From positions 1 through 64,000 of the forward strand of contig NZ_JAUPEC010000025.1 in assembly GCF_030551755.1 (NCBI RefSeq): a DNA stretch of 64,000 nt. The letters run 5' to 3'. This stretch comes from Pseudocolwellia sp. AS88. Lineage in GTDB: Bacteria > Pseudomonadota > Gammaproteobacteria > Enterobacterales > Alteromonadaceae. Under the pieces are notes generated by a model that was given only the letters and a program-made list of their open reading frames with translations, had not been told where the DNA came from and did no database searches. This document shows, in pieces, positions 40,322 through 48,474 of this stretch; position 1 is the stretch's first letter, and each line of letters begins with the position of its first letter. The translations under genes and the position numbers were made by a program.

Positions 40322-40462
40322 ATGCAGATTCACTCAGTTAATACCTTAAGTGTCTCGATGATTTCTAATGAAGGCTTTGTTGGGTATCTGCTAGGGCTAG
40401 CGTCAGAGTTAACTAAAGTTAGAGATAGTATTACCGATTTTAACGTCATTTTTAAATTCTAA
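40322..40462 (+). CDS. Possible small protein (46 aa) preceding the amidase
   Basis: A 46-codon frame begins with ATG directly after an in-frame stop, ends 30 bases before the amidase ATG and has no clear ribosome site. The product (helical GYLLGLASELTKVRDSITDF near the end) has the length and hydrophobic spacing expected of the small AtzG/HpxX (DUF4089) subunits that accompany some amidases in oxalurate or cyanurate pathways. The amidase here is of another subgroup, so this may be coincidence. Weakly supported. Confidence 0.3.
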   Translation: MQIHSVNTLSVSMISNEGFVGYLLGLASELTKVRDSITDFNVIFKF

Positions 40463-40492
40463 ACATGAACAACTAAAAACTGTTGGGTAATT

Positions 40493-41698
40493 ATGAACAA
40501 TAATTCACATACAAATAAAAACGCTATTTTTTGCGATCATGGGCCAACACAATGGCAAACATCTCAGCAGGGCAATTTGCTTAATCAACGCCTTGCCGTT
40601 AAAGATTTATTCGCTGTTAAAGGTGAAAAGAATAGCGCTGGTAATCCTGATTGGTTTGCAAAGGCAACTACTGCCCAACAGAGTGCTTCTTCAATAGATA
40701 AGCTGATGGCGCAAGGATGTGAATTTGTTGGTTTTACCCATACCGATGAAATTGCTTACAGCTTAGAAGGTAATAACTTTCATTATGGTGCGGCTGAAAA
40801 CCCTAAAGTACCAAACCATGCCTGTGGAGGTTCAAGTATGGGCTCTGCAGCTGCGGTTGCTGCTAATTTAGCTGATATTGGTTTAGGTACAGATACAGGC
40901 GGTTCGGTTCGTATTCCAGCAAGTTATTGTGGCTTGTATGGAATTCGTCCTAGTCACGATGTTATTGCTAAAGATGGTCTTATTCCTTTAGCTCCGCCAT
41001 TCGATACTATTGGTTGGTTTACAAATACGGCTGAGTTATTACAGCAAACGGGCGATGTATTATTACCTGAGCAAGTTATCAACTCAGTAGATACACTTGT
41101 TATTCATGAAGGTTTATTTGAATTAATTGATCCTAAGCTGCTTCCTGTAATACAACGTTTACTTGAGCAAACAAAAGCTCAATTTACTCATCATAAGAAA
41201 CTGGTATTACCGCAAACAAACATCTTAACTGAATTAGCCGATGCATTTCGAATTTTACAAGGCAGAGCTATCGCTAAACAGCACGGTAAATGGATAAATG
41301 AAGAACAACCGAGTTTCTCTCCAGCTATTACATCGCGTTTTGAAATGGCGATGGCACTAACCCAAGCAGAAGAAAAAGAAGCGCTAGCAATACAGCAAAC
41401 TTGGCAGAAAGTTATTGCTGATAATTTAGATGAGAAAAGTTGTTTATTTCTTCCTACAACGCCAACAACTGCACCTAAACTAGGTGAAGACACTAGCGAG
41501 TTGCGTATGCGAATTATCACGCTTTCAGCTATTGCGGGATTAAGTGGTTCTGCTCAGGTGCATTTGCCAGCAGCTACTTCAGAACAAGGTCATCCGTATG
41601 GATTTTCATTAATGATGGCTCATGGTAATGATAAAAGTTTACTAACAAAAATAACTAAAATATCGAACGAGTATAACAAGGGGATGGTTAATGAGTGA
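40493..41698 (+). CDS. Amidase-signature hydrolase (AMI1-like), likely ureide/oxalurate step
   Basis: A 401-residue amidase-signature enzyme. The Lys37-Ser114-Ser138 triad can be placed in VKDLF, GGSSMGS and TDTGGSVRIPA, with the normal 24-residue spacing between the two Ser; the usual GGSSGGS reads GGSSMGS. The sequence (GNPDW, HTDEIAYSLEGNNFHYG, FDTIGWF) is closest to plant AMI1-type short amidases. As first clear gene of the operon with the HpxW-like hydrolase and PucG, it may hydrolyse oxalurate or a related amide. The substrate is inferred from neighbours only. Confidence 0.85.
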   Translation: MNNNSHTNKNAIFCDHGPTQWQTSQQGNLLNQRLAVKDLFAVKGEKNSAGNPDWFAKATTAQQSASSIDKLMAQGCEFVGFTHTDEIAYSLEGNNFHYGAAENPKVPNHACGGSSMGSAAAVAANLADIGLGTDTGGSVRIPASYCGLYGIRPSHDVIAKDGLIPLAPPFDTIGWFTNTAELLQQTGDVLLPEQVINSVDTLVIHEGLFELIDPKLLPVIQRLLEQTKAQFTHHKKLVLPQTNILTELADAFRILQGRAIAKQHGKWINEEQPSFSPAITSRFEMAMALTQAEEKEALAIQQTWQKVIADNLDEKSCLFLPTTPTTAPKLGEDTSELRMRIITLSAIAGLSGSAQVHLPAATSEQGHPYGFSLMMAHGNDKSLLTKITKISNEYNKGMVNE

Positions 41699-43277
41699 TC
41701 ACAATATAGCGTTTACGGCTCCACACTGGGCTGCATCAGAAGCTGGTGTTGAAATTTTAAAAGAAGGTGGAACCGCTACTGAAGCTATGGTGGCAGCAGC
41801 AGCTGTTATCAGTGTAGTTTATCCCCATATGAACTCTATCGGTGGTGATGGTTTTTGGTTAATAGATAACCCTAACGATAAAACACCTATAGCTATCGAT
41901 GCTTGTGGGCGTTCTGCTAGTAATATTGATGCTTATGAAAATCATACTCAAATGCCATCTCGTGGCGGTTTAAGCGCAGTAACGCAAGCGGGAACAGTCA
42001 GAGGTTGGCAACAAGCGTTAGCCAGCGATAAAAATGCAAAACTACCATTAAGCCGTATTCTTCAACCTGCAATTAGCTGGGCTCGTAATGGCTTTGTAGT
42101 TTCAGCAAGTTTACAAGCAGGTTGCGAAAAATTAGCGAGTGTAGAAGAAACCAACCAAGCCTTTAAGTCTCTTTATTTGAACAGCAATAATCAAGGTAAA
42201 CCTTTACAGGCTGGCGACAACTATTTTAACCATAAATTAGCTACTACCTTTGAATATTTAGCGACTCATGGTTTAGATGCTTTTTATCAAGGTGAGTTAG
42301 CTGACTCATTCGTGCAAGATTTAGCAGCAGCAGGTAGCCAATTAACGCGTGAAGATTTAGCTAACACGGCAGCAGATGTTGTTACGCCTTTAATTTTATC
42401 TATCAATGGAGCAACTTGTTTTAACTTGCCAGCGCCGACACAGGGCATACATTCATTACAAATTATTGGTGTATTAGACAAATTAAAACAGCAACACAAT
42501 ATAGCTACCGAAGCCGATTGGTTACATTTAATTGTTGAAGCAACAAAACAAAGCTTTAGTCAAAGAGGAACTTTGTGGGCAGATAAAACTTCAGTTGTCT
42601 CTAATGCTTACAACAATGCACTTACTGAAAATACGTTAAACACTTTAGCTAATGGCGTTGATATAAAACAAGCCAAAACTTGGCCTTATAGCGCTGAACC
42701 GGGTGATACCGTTTGGATGGGAGCTAAAGACAAATACGGACAACTAGTAAGCTTTATTCAAAGTGTTTACTGGGAGTTTGGTAGCGGTGTTGCTATGTCT
42801 GAAGGTGGGTTTTCTTGGAACAACAGAGGTTTAAGTTTCAGCTTACAAGATAGTGATATTAATGTGTTAGCTGTTAATAAAAAACCAGCACATACATTAA
42901 ACCCAGCTATGGCTAAGTTCGACGATGGCAGACGTTTATCTTACGGCACTATGGGCGGAGAAGGGCAACCACAAACTCAAGCAGCTATTTTTACTGGTTA
43001 TGCTTGGCGAGATAAATCTATAGAGAAAGCAGTAGCAGATCCTCGTTGGTTATTAGGTCGTACTTGGGGTGAAGACAGCACAAACCTCAAAATAGAAAAA
43101 GCCTTAGCAGACCAAGTGAGTGATGAATTAAATGCTCGCGGACATGATTGGCAATCGGTTGATAATAACAATGAAATGATGGGACATGCTGGCGCTATTT
43201 TAGATGCATCAAATACACTTGAAGCCGCTACAGATCCTCGTTCAGATGGTCGTGCAATCGTTGCTAAAACTGTTTAG
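41691..43277 (+). CDS. hpxW: Gamma-glutamyltransferase-fold hydrolase, HpxW-like (oxamate amidohydrolase)
   Basis: A 528-residue Ntn-hydrolase. Signatures of the GGT fold are PHMNSIGGDGFWLI, the PAPTQGIHSLQ region, HTLNPAMAKFDDGR and GTMGGEGQPQTQ. The expected autocleavage site is Thr340 in GDTVWMGAKD, where true GGT has a TTH motif. HpxW of Klebsiella, an oxamate amidohydrolase of the urate pathway, belongs to this branch, and the neighbours (PucG, AllC) fit. Overlaps the amidase by 8 bases. Confidence 0.83.
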   Translation: MSDHNIAFTAPHWAASEAGVEILKEGGTATEAMVAAAAVISVVYPHMNSIGGDGFWLIDNPNDKTPIAIDACGRSASNIDAYENHTQMPSRGGLSAVTQAGTVRGWQQALASDKNAKLPLSRILQPAISWARNGFVVSASLQAGCEKLASVEETNQAFKSLYLNSNNQGKPLQAGDNYFNHKLATTFEYLATHGLDAFYQGELADSFVQDLAAAGSQLTREDLANTAADVVTPLILSINGATCFNLPAPTQGIHSLQIIGVLDKLKQQHNIATEADWLHLIVEATKQSFSQRGTLWADKTSVVSNAYNNALTENTLNTLANGVDIKQAKTWPYSAEPGDTVWMGAKDKYGQLVSFIQSVYWEFGSGVAMSEGGFSWNNRGLSFSLQDSDINVLAVNKKPAHTLNPAMAKFDDGRRLSYGTMGGEGQPQTQAAIFTGYAWRDKSIEKAVADPRWLLGRTWGEDSTNLKIEKALADQVSDELNARGHDWQSVDNNNEMMGHAGAILDASNTLEAATDPRSDGRAIVAKTV

Positions 43278-43395
43278 TTGTGAGATCTAATAAAGAATGA
43301 ACACAATAGCGTTAAGCACAAATAAATTAAACTAAATTAGTTAAAGTTAAATTAAGTTAAGTAAACAAAATAAAAACAATTAATTAGGAAAATAA

Positions 43396-44220
43396 ATGTC
43401 AGAATTATTAAATCAATGGCCAATAGCAATCGCTCTAATTGGAACAGGTGTTTTTGCAGGGCTTCTTGCTGGGTTATTTGGTGTCGGTGGGGGTATTGTT
43501 ATCGTGCCTGTTATGTACTTTTTACTACAAGGCTTTGGCGTAAGTGCTGAATCCGCGATGATGATCGCAACAGCAACGTCGTTAGCTACTATTGTGCCTA
43601 CCTCTATCTCATCTATCCGTTCACATCATGCGAAAGGTAATGTTGATGTCGCTCTATTAAAATACTGGGCAGTATTCATCTTAATTATGGCGATTGTGGG
43701 CAGTTTATTCGCACAATATGTTCGTGGTAATGGGCTAACTTTTATGTTTGCTGTTATTGCCATTTTAGTGAGTTTAAATATGCTATTTCGCGCTAATGCT
43801 CCAGCACTAAGAGAAGAGCTTCCAGGTAAGTTTGGTCAAGGTATTATGGCTTCAATTGTTGGGTGTTTATCAGTAATGATAGGTATTGGCGGCGGCACCA
43901 TAGGCGTACCTATGCTAACGGCTTTTAATGTACGTGCTCATGTTGCTGTAGGTACTGCTGCGGTATTTGGTTTATTAATCGCTTTACCTGGCGTACTCAC
44001 CTTATTAACAGTAGGTCAAACACCTAGCGATGCTCCTATTGGTACGTTTGGTTTAGTTAACGTACCTGCATTTCTATTAATTATTCCGCTAACTATTTTA
44101 TTCGCTCCTTTAGGTGTGAAATTAGGTAGCAAACTTAATCCTAAACAATTAAAACGTGCATTTGCCGTCGTGCTTATGTTCACCGGTATCCGTATGTTAA
44201 CTCAAGCGATGGGAGTGTAA
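43396..44220 (+). CDS. TauE/SafE family permease
   Basis: A 274-residue inner-membrane protein with about eight helices and the two family repeats: GVFAGLLAGLFGVGGGIVIVP and VGCLSVMIGIGGGTIGVPML. TauE/SafE members export sulfite, sulfoacetate or other organic anions, and many are of unknown substrate. Inside a ureide operon between the HpxW-like hydrolase and PucG it may carry an acid product such as oxalate, oxamate or glyoxylate (inference). It begins 118 bases after hpxW, with no operator-like site in the gap. Confidence 0.88.
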   Translation: MSELLNQWPIAIALIGTGVFAGLLAGLFGVGGGIVIVPVMYFLLQGFGVSAESAMMIATATSLATIVPTSISSIRSHHAKGNVDVALLKYWAVFILIMAIVGSLFAQYVRGNGLTFMFAVIAILVSLNMLFRANAPALREELPGKFGQGIMASIVGCLSVMIGIGGGTIGVPMLTAFNVRAHVAVGTAAVFGLLIALPGVLTLLTVGQTPSDAPIGTFGLVNVPAFLLIIPLTILFAPLGVKLGSKLNPKQLKRAFAVVLMFTGIRMLTQAMGV

Positions 44221-44223
44221 TTC

Positions 44224-45453
44224 ATGTCAAACAACACACAAGTTCAAACGTTAAATCCACCACAACGTTTATTAATGGGGCCTGGTCCTATTAATGCTGA
44301 CCCTCGCGTTTTACGAGCAATGTCAGCGCAGTTAATTGGTCAATATGATCCTGTTATGACAGGTTTTATGAATGAAACTATGGCGAGATATCGTGAAGTA
44401 TTTAAAACCCAAAACGAATGGACCATGCTGATAGATGGTACATCACGTGCGGGTATTGAAGCTGTTTTAGTTTCAATGTTACGTCCTGGCGACAAAGTCT
44501 TAGTTCCTATCATGGGCCGATTTGGTCATTTATTAGTTGAAATTGCTGAGCGCGCTCGTGCTGAAGTTCACACAATTGAAGTACCTTGGGGCGAAGTATT
44601 TAAGCCTGAACAAATAGAGGAAGCCATTAAACGTGTACAACCTAGAGTACTTGCTATGGTTCAAGGTGATACATCAACCACTATGAACCAACCGCTCGAA
44701 TTTATTGGTGATATTTGTCAAAAGCATGATGTTCTTTTTTATTGTGACGCAACCGCTTCAATTGTAGGTAATCATTTACCTGTAGACGAGTGGAAACTTG
44801 ATGCTTTATCAGTTGGTTTACAAAAATGTTTAGGTGGTCCGTCAGGCTCAGCGCCTATCACGCTAAGTGATAAATGTGTTGATTGGATCCGCCAACGTAA
44901 AAAAGTTGAAGCAGGTATCCGTACCGCAGATCATAAAGATGGCGTTGAACCTTTCATTGGCTCGAATTATTTCGATCTGGGTATGATCATGGATTACTGG
45001 GGTGAAGAACGACTTAACCACCACACTGAAGCTACAAGCATGCTGTTCTGTGCATCAGAATGTGCGCGAATTGTTATTGAAGAAGGCGTTGATAATAGCG
45101 TTGCTCGTCACAAATTACATGGTGATGCGATGCTGTTTGGTCTGCAAGCTTTAGGTTTGAAGATTTTTGGTGATATCAAAAATAAAATGAATAACGTTGT
45201 TGGTGTTTATATTCCTGATGAAGTTGATGGCGATACAGTACGTAACCAAATGTTAAATGATTTTGGTATTGAAATTGGTACATCATTTGGACCATTACAC
45301 GGAAAAATCTGGCGTATAGGAACCATGGGTTACAACGCGAGAAAAGACACTGTGTTGCAAACCTTAGCTTGTTTAGAAGCTTGTTTACATGCCAATGGTT
45401 ATAAAGGGCCTAAAGGCGAAGCAACCTTAGCTGCATTAGCACATTATAAATAG
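44224..45453 (+). CDS. pucG: (S)-ureidoglycine-glyoxylate transaminase PucG
   Basis: A PLP enzyme of the class V aminotransferase fold (409 residues) that passes the amino group of ureidoglycine to glyoxylate, giving oxalurate and glycine. LMGPGPINADPRVLRAM, the DATAS metal/PLP Asp region and the Schiff-base Lys in VGLQKCLGGPSG are clear. GSNYFD agrees with the N-Y specificity motif described for ureidoglycine transaminases, as against alanine-glyoxylate enzymes. Placement beside AllC makes the assignment strong. Starts 3 bases after the permease. Confidence 0.92.
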   Translation: MSNNTQVQTLNPPQRLLMGPGPINADPRVLRAMSAQLIGQYDPVMTGFMNETMARYREVFKTQNEWTMLIDGTSRAGIEAVLVSMLRPGDKVLVPIMGRFGHLLVEIAERARAEVHTIEVPWGEVFKPEQIEEAIKRVQPRVLAMVQGDTSTTMNQPLEFIGDICQKHDVLFYCDATASIVGNHLPVDEWKLDALSVGLQKCLGGPSGSAPITLSDKCVDWIRQRKKVEAGIRTADHKDGVEPFIGSNYFDLGMIMDYWGEERLNHHTEATSMLFCASECARIVIEEGVDNSVARHKLHGDAMLFGLQALGLKIFGDIKNKMNNVVGVYIPDEVDGDTVRNQMLNDFGIEIGTSFGPLHGKIWRIGTMGYNARKDTVLQTLACLEACLHANGYKGPKGEATLAALAHYK

Positions 45454-45462
45454 GGATTTAAA

Positions 45463-46722
45463 ATGGAGTTGTTAAATAACACACTTGCCGCTAAATATTC
45501 AGAACGCGCTTTATCTCGTTGTAAAATCTTAAGTGAAATCAGCGAGATGGAAGGTGGAATATTGCGCCAATACCTATCCAAAGAGCATAAAGCATGTAAT
45601 CTTACGGTAAGTGATTGGATGACAGAAGCGGGTATGACTACCTGGCAAGATAGTGTTGGCAACCAATGGGGACGTATAGTTTCTGCTAATCCTAATGCCA
45701 AACGCCTGATCATAGGTTCGCATTTAGATACAGTGCCTAATGCTGGTGCTTATGATGGTATTTTAGGTGTATTACTGGCAGTTGAACTTGCAGCTTTAGT
45801 AACAGAGTTGCAAATAGAACTGCCTTTTCATCTCGATGTTGTTGGTTTTTGTGATGAAGAAGGTACACGCTTTGCCACCACCTTAATTGGCTCTAAAGCA
45901 TTAGCTGGTGAATTCTCTCCTGATTGGTTAGCCCTTACCGATGTTAATGGTGTTTCTATGGAACAAGCCATGACAGAGTTTGGTTTAACACCTAATGATT
46001 ATTCGTCATCAGCCCTTAAACCTGAAGAACTAATCGCTTATTGGGAAGCGCATATTGAGCAAGGCCCTGTTCTAGAATCTGTAGATCAAGCACTCGGTGT
46101 TGTTACGGCAATTGCTGGTGCTAAACGCGCAATTATTTCGTTTATTGGTCATAGCGGACACGCAGGTACAACACCTATGCATTTGCGTAAAGATTCTCTT
46201 GCTGCAGCAGCTGAGTTTATTGTGTCTATAGAGCAGTTGGCGAAAAACTCTAAAAATGGTGAAGTGGCAACGGTTGGTCAAATTGAAGCTAAACCTGGAG
46301 CAACGAACGTTATTCCAGGTAAAACCTTAATGAGTTTAGATATAAGAGCGCAAAACGCTCCAGACTTAGATGCTTTACTTAGTGATATTAGAAGCTCTGT
46401 TGAAAAGATTGTTGAAGAAAGAAATCTAGCATTCGATTGGCAGTGGACACATCAAGCGGGAGCGGTAGATTGCGATGAAGAAATTCAGCAACTCTTCAAA
46501 TCTGCTTGTGTTGCTAATTCAGAAGATTCACCCTTTTTACCTTCAGGTGCTGGGCATGATGCGATGGCAATAGCTAAAGTATGCCCAATTGGAATGTTGT
46601 TTTTACGCAGCCCTAAAGGTATTAGTCATCATCCAAGTGAATCTGTGATTGATGGCGATGTTACTAAAGCTTTGTCTGTTTTATACACAGCACTTATTAA
46701 ACAGAAGAATGCAAGTTTGTAG
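45463..46722 (+). CDS. allC: Allantoate amidohydrolase (AllC, M20 family)
   Basis: Hydrolyses allantoate to ureidoglycine, CO2 and ammonia. The M20 metallo-hydrolase signatures are IGSHLDTVPNAGAYDG, VGFCDEEGTRF, EAHIEQGP, GHSGHAGTTPM, PSGAGHDAMA and SHHPSE, giving two metal sites. The 419 residues match the allantoate/ureidoglycolate amidohydrolase and N-carbamoyl amino-acid hydrolase branch. Context (PucG upstream, 8-oxoguanine deaminase downstream) favours allantoate. The gene starts 9 bases after PucG. Confidence 0.92.
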   Translation: MELLNNTLAAKYSERALSRCKILSEISEMEGGILRQYLSKEHKACNLTVSDWMTEAGMTTWQDSVGNQWGRIVSANPNAKRLIIGSHLDTVPNAGAYDGILGVLLAVELAALVTELQIELPFHLDVVGFCDEEGTRFATTLIGSKALAGEFSPDWLALTDVNGVSMEQAMTEFGLTPNDYSSSALKPEELIAYWEAHIEQGPVLESVDQALGVVTAIAGAKRAIISFIGHSGHAGTTPMHLRKDSLAAAAEFIVSIEQLAKNSKNGEVATVGQIEAKPGATNVIPGKTLMSLDIRAQNAPDLDALLSDIRSSVEKIVEERNLAFDWQWTHQAGAVDCDEEIQQLFKSACVANSEDSPFLPSGAGHDAMAIAKVCPIGMLFLRSPKGISHHPSESVIDGDVTKALSVLYTALIKQKNASL

Positions 46723-46789
46723 TTCTTTTGCTAAAGTACAAAAAGAATAACAGTTAACTGATAAAAGCGGCAGATTAACACGCAAGTCA

Positions 46790-46817
46790 CTGCCATAACT
46801 CTAACGAGCTATGGCAG
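46790..46817 (+). repeat. Intra-operon hairpin between allC and the deaminase
   Basis: CTGCCATA (46790-46797) and TATGGCAG (46810-46817) form an 8-bp stem around a 12-base loop, without a T-run. A likely mRNA processing or stabilising structure inside the operon, or a weak attenuator. Confidence 0.5.
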
Positions 46818-46871
46818 GGATCTATCTAAAAATCCTACCTAGCTTATTTATTCCTCAAATAGGAAAGTGAA

Positions 46872-48230
46872 ATGAGCAAAAATAATCTCTGGATCAAGCA
46901 GCCTCTAGCTGTTTACACCGCTAACGATGAAAATGCTGACAATGGTATTGTCGTTGATCAAATAACAGGAAAAATTGTTGAACTTGTTGCTAAAGGTGAA
47001 ATGCCTTTAAGTGATATTCAACAAGTGTTTGATGCCTCGCAGCATGTACTTATTCCTGGTTTAATAAATACCCATCATCACCTGTATCAAACTTTAACTC
47101 GTGCATTACCCCAAGCCATTAACAAAGCCTTGTTTCCTTGGTTGAAAAGCTTATATCCCATTTGGGCTAAATTGATGCCTGAAATGATCACAGCTTCAAC
47201 AAAGTTAGGGCTAGCAGAGCTTATCCTATCGGGTTGTACCACAGTTACTGATCATCATTACTTGTTTCCTAAAGCCATTGAAGATGCAATAGATTTACAA
47301 GTGCAGGCTGCTAAAAGTATGGGCTGTCGGGTTATGTTAACGCGTGGTTCAATGAGCTTAGGTGAAAAAGATGGCGGTTTACCTCCTCAACAAACGGTGC
47401 AAACAGACTCGCAAATATTAACCGACTCAGCACGATTAATTAATCTCTACCATGATAAAGAAGAGGGCAGTATGGTGAATATTGCTTTAGCACCTTGCTC
47501 TCCTTTTTCAGTGACTCAAGACTTAATGATAGAAACCGCAAAGTTGGCGCGTAGTCATAACGTTATGCTACATACCCATTTAGCAGAAACAGAAGACGAA
47601 AATGCCTTTTGTTTACAAATGTTTGGGATGCGACCGTTAGACTATTTAGAGTCAGTTGGCTGGTTAGCAAGCGATGTATGGCTAGCTCATGGTATCTATT
47701 TTAACGATGAAGAAATAAAACGTTTAGGCCAAGCTCAAGTAGGTATTTGTCACTGTCCGTCGTCTAATATGATCTTAGCCTCAGGTATTTGTCGCACCAA
47801 AGAGCTTGAAGCCGCAGGCGTTAAAATAGGTTTAGGTGTTGATGGCTCAGCTTCAAATGATGGATCAAATATGATCCAAGAAGTCAGACAAGCATTAATG
47901 ATTAACCGCTTAAGATACCCCGCTAACCAAGTAACTCATCTAGACGCACTTTATTGGGCTACAAAAGGTTCAGCAAAAGTTATCGGACGTGATGACATTG
48001 GAGAACTTGCTGTGGGCAAACAAGCTGACTTAGCGCTCTTTAAAACAGATGAATTACGCTTTTCAGGAAGCCATGATCCTTTAGCCGCTTTGATATTGTG
48101 TGGAGCTCACTCAGCTGATGCTGTTATGTGTAAAGGTAATTGGTTAGTTAAAGAGGGCGAGTTAATCAATCAAGACATCGTGGCGATAAAACAACAACAT
48201 CATAATTTGGCTAGGCAACTTGTTAGCTAA
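46872..48230 (+). CDS. 8-oxoguanine deaminase
   Basis: Amidohydrolase-superfamily enzyme of 452 residues that converts 8-oxoguanine to urate. Metal ligands NTHHHLYQTLTRA (HxH) and HTHLAETEDENAFC (His), with AHGIYF, HCPSSNMILASGICR and LGVDGSASNDGSN, match the Pa0142-type 8-oxoguanine deaminases rather than guanine deaminase, which is present as a separate gene (guaD). An AGGAAAG ribosome site precedes the ATG. It feeds urate straight into the PuuD step. Confidence 0.9.
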   Translation: MSKNNLWIKQPLAVYTANDENADNGIVVDQITGKIVELVAKGEMPLSDIQQVFDASQHVLIPGLINTHHHLYQTLTRALPQAINKALFPWLKSLYPIWAKLMPEMITASTKLGLAELILSGCTTVTDHHYLFPKAIEDAIDLQVQAAKSMGCRVMLTRGSMSLGEKDGGLPPQQTVQTDSQILTDSARLINLYHDKEEGSMVNIALAPCSPFSVTQDLMIETAKLARSHNVMLHTHLAETEDENAFCLQMFGMRPLDYLESVGWLASDVWLAHGIYFNDEEIKRLGQAQVGICHCPSSNMILASGICRTKELEAAGVKIGLGVDGSASNDGSNMIQEVRQALMINRLRYPANQVTHLDALYWATKGSAKVIGRDDIGELAVGKQADLALFKTDELRFSGSHDPLAALILCGAHSADAVMCKGNWLVKEGELINQDIVAIKQQHHNLARQLVS

Positions 48231-48328
48231 ATTCTTGGTTATAGCTATCATTAAAAGTCTATTCGTATTTTTTATTATCGAGTCTTGGTAGCGAATCTTC
48301 TTTAATAAATGACTAAATTAATTTATTA

Positions 48329-48356
48329 TTGACCGATCGGTCAGTATTGGTATGTT
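48329..48356. promoter_or_regulatory. Perfect RutR-like operator overlapping a putative xdh promoter
   Basis: TTGACCGATCGGTCAG (48329-48344) contains the 14-bp perfect palindrome TGACCGATCGGTCA. Its left half can serve as a -35 element, with TATGTT 16 bases on (48351-48356); TATAAC at 48363 is an alternative -10. It lies 131 bases before the xdhA start. Confidence 0.7.
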
Positions 48357-48474
48357 GTATGCTATAACTTGACTACAACGAATAATCTATATTTTAAAAT
48401 AATATAAAAAATCTAAAGCTAGCCTTTTTAATATGTTGATAACAAAAGGCTGGCTAAGAGTAGAGAGGTAAGTA

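Noticed and set aside
40123-40341. 72-codon frame covering the RutR-like operator
   Set aside because: No ribosome site, random-looking composition, and it overlaps the regulatory palindrome.
40493-41698. Calling the amidase HpxY or AtzE
   Set aside because: Its sequence follows the shorter AMI1-type branch, so the name would overstate what is known.
41691-43277. Calling the Ntn hydrolase a gamma-glutamyltranspeptidase of glutathione metabolism
   Set aside because: No signal peptide, TVW instead of TTH at the nucleophile, and ureide neighbours favour the HpxW branch.
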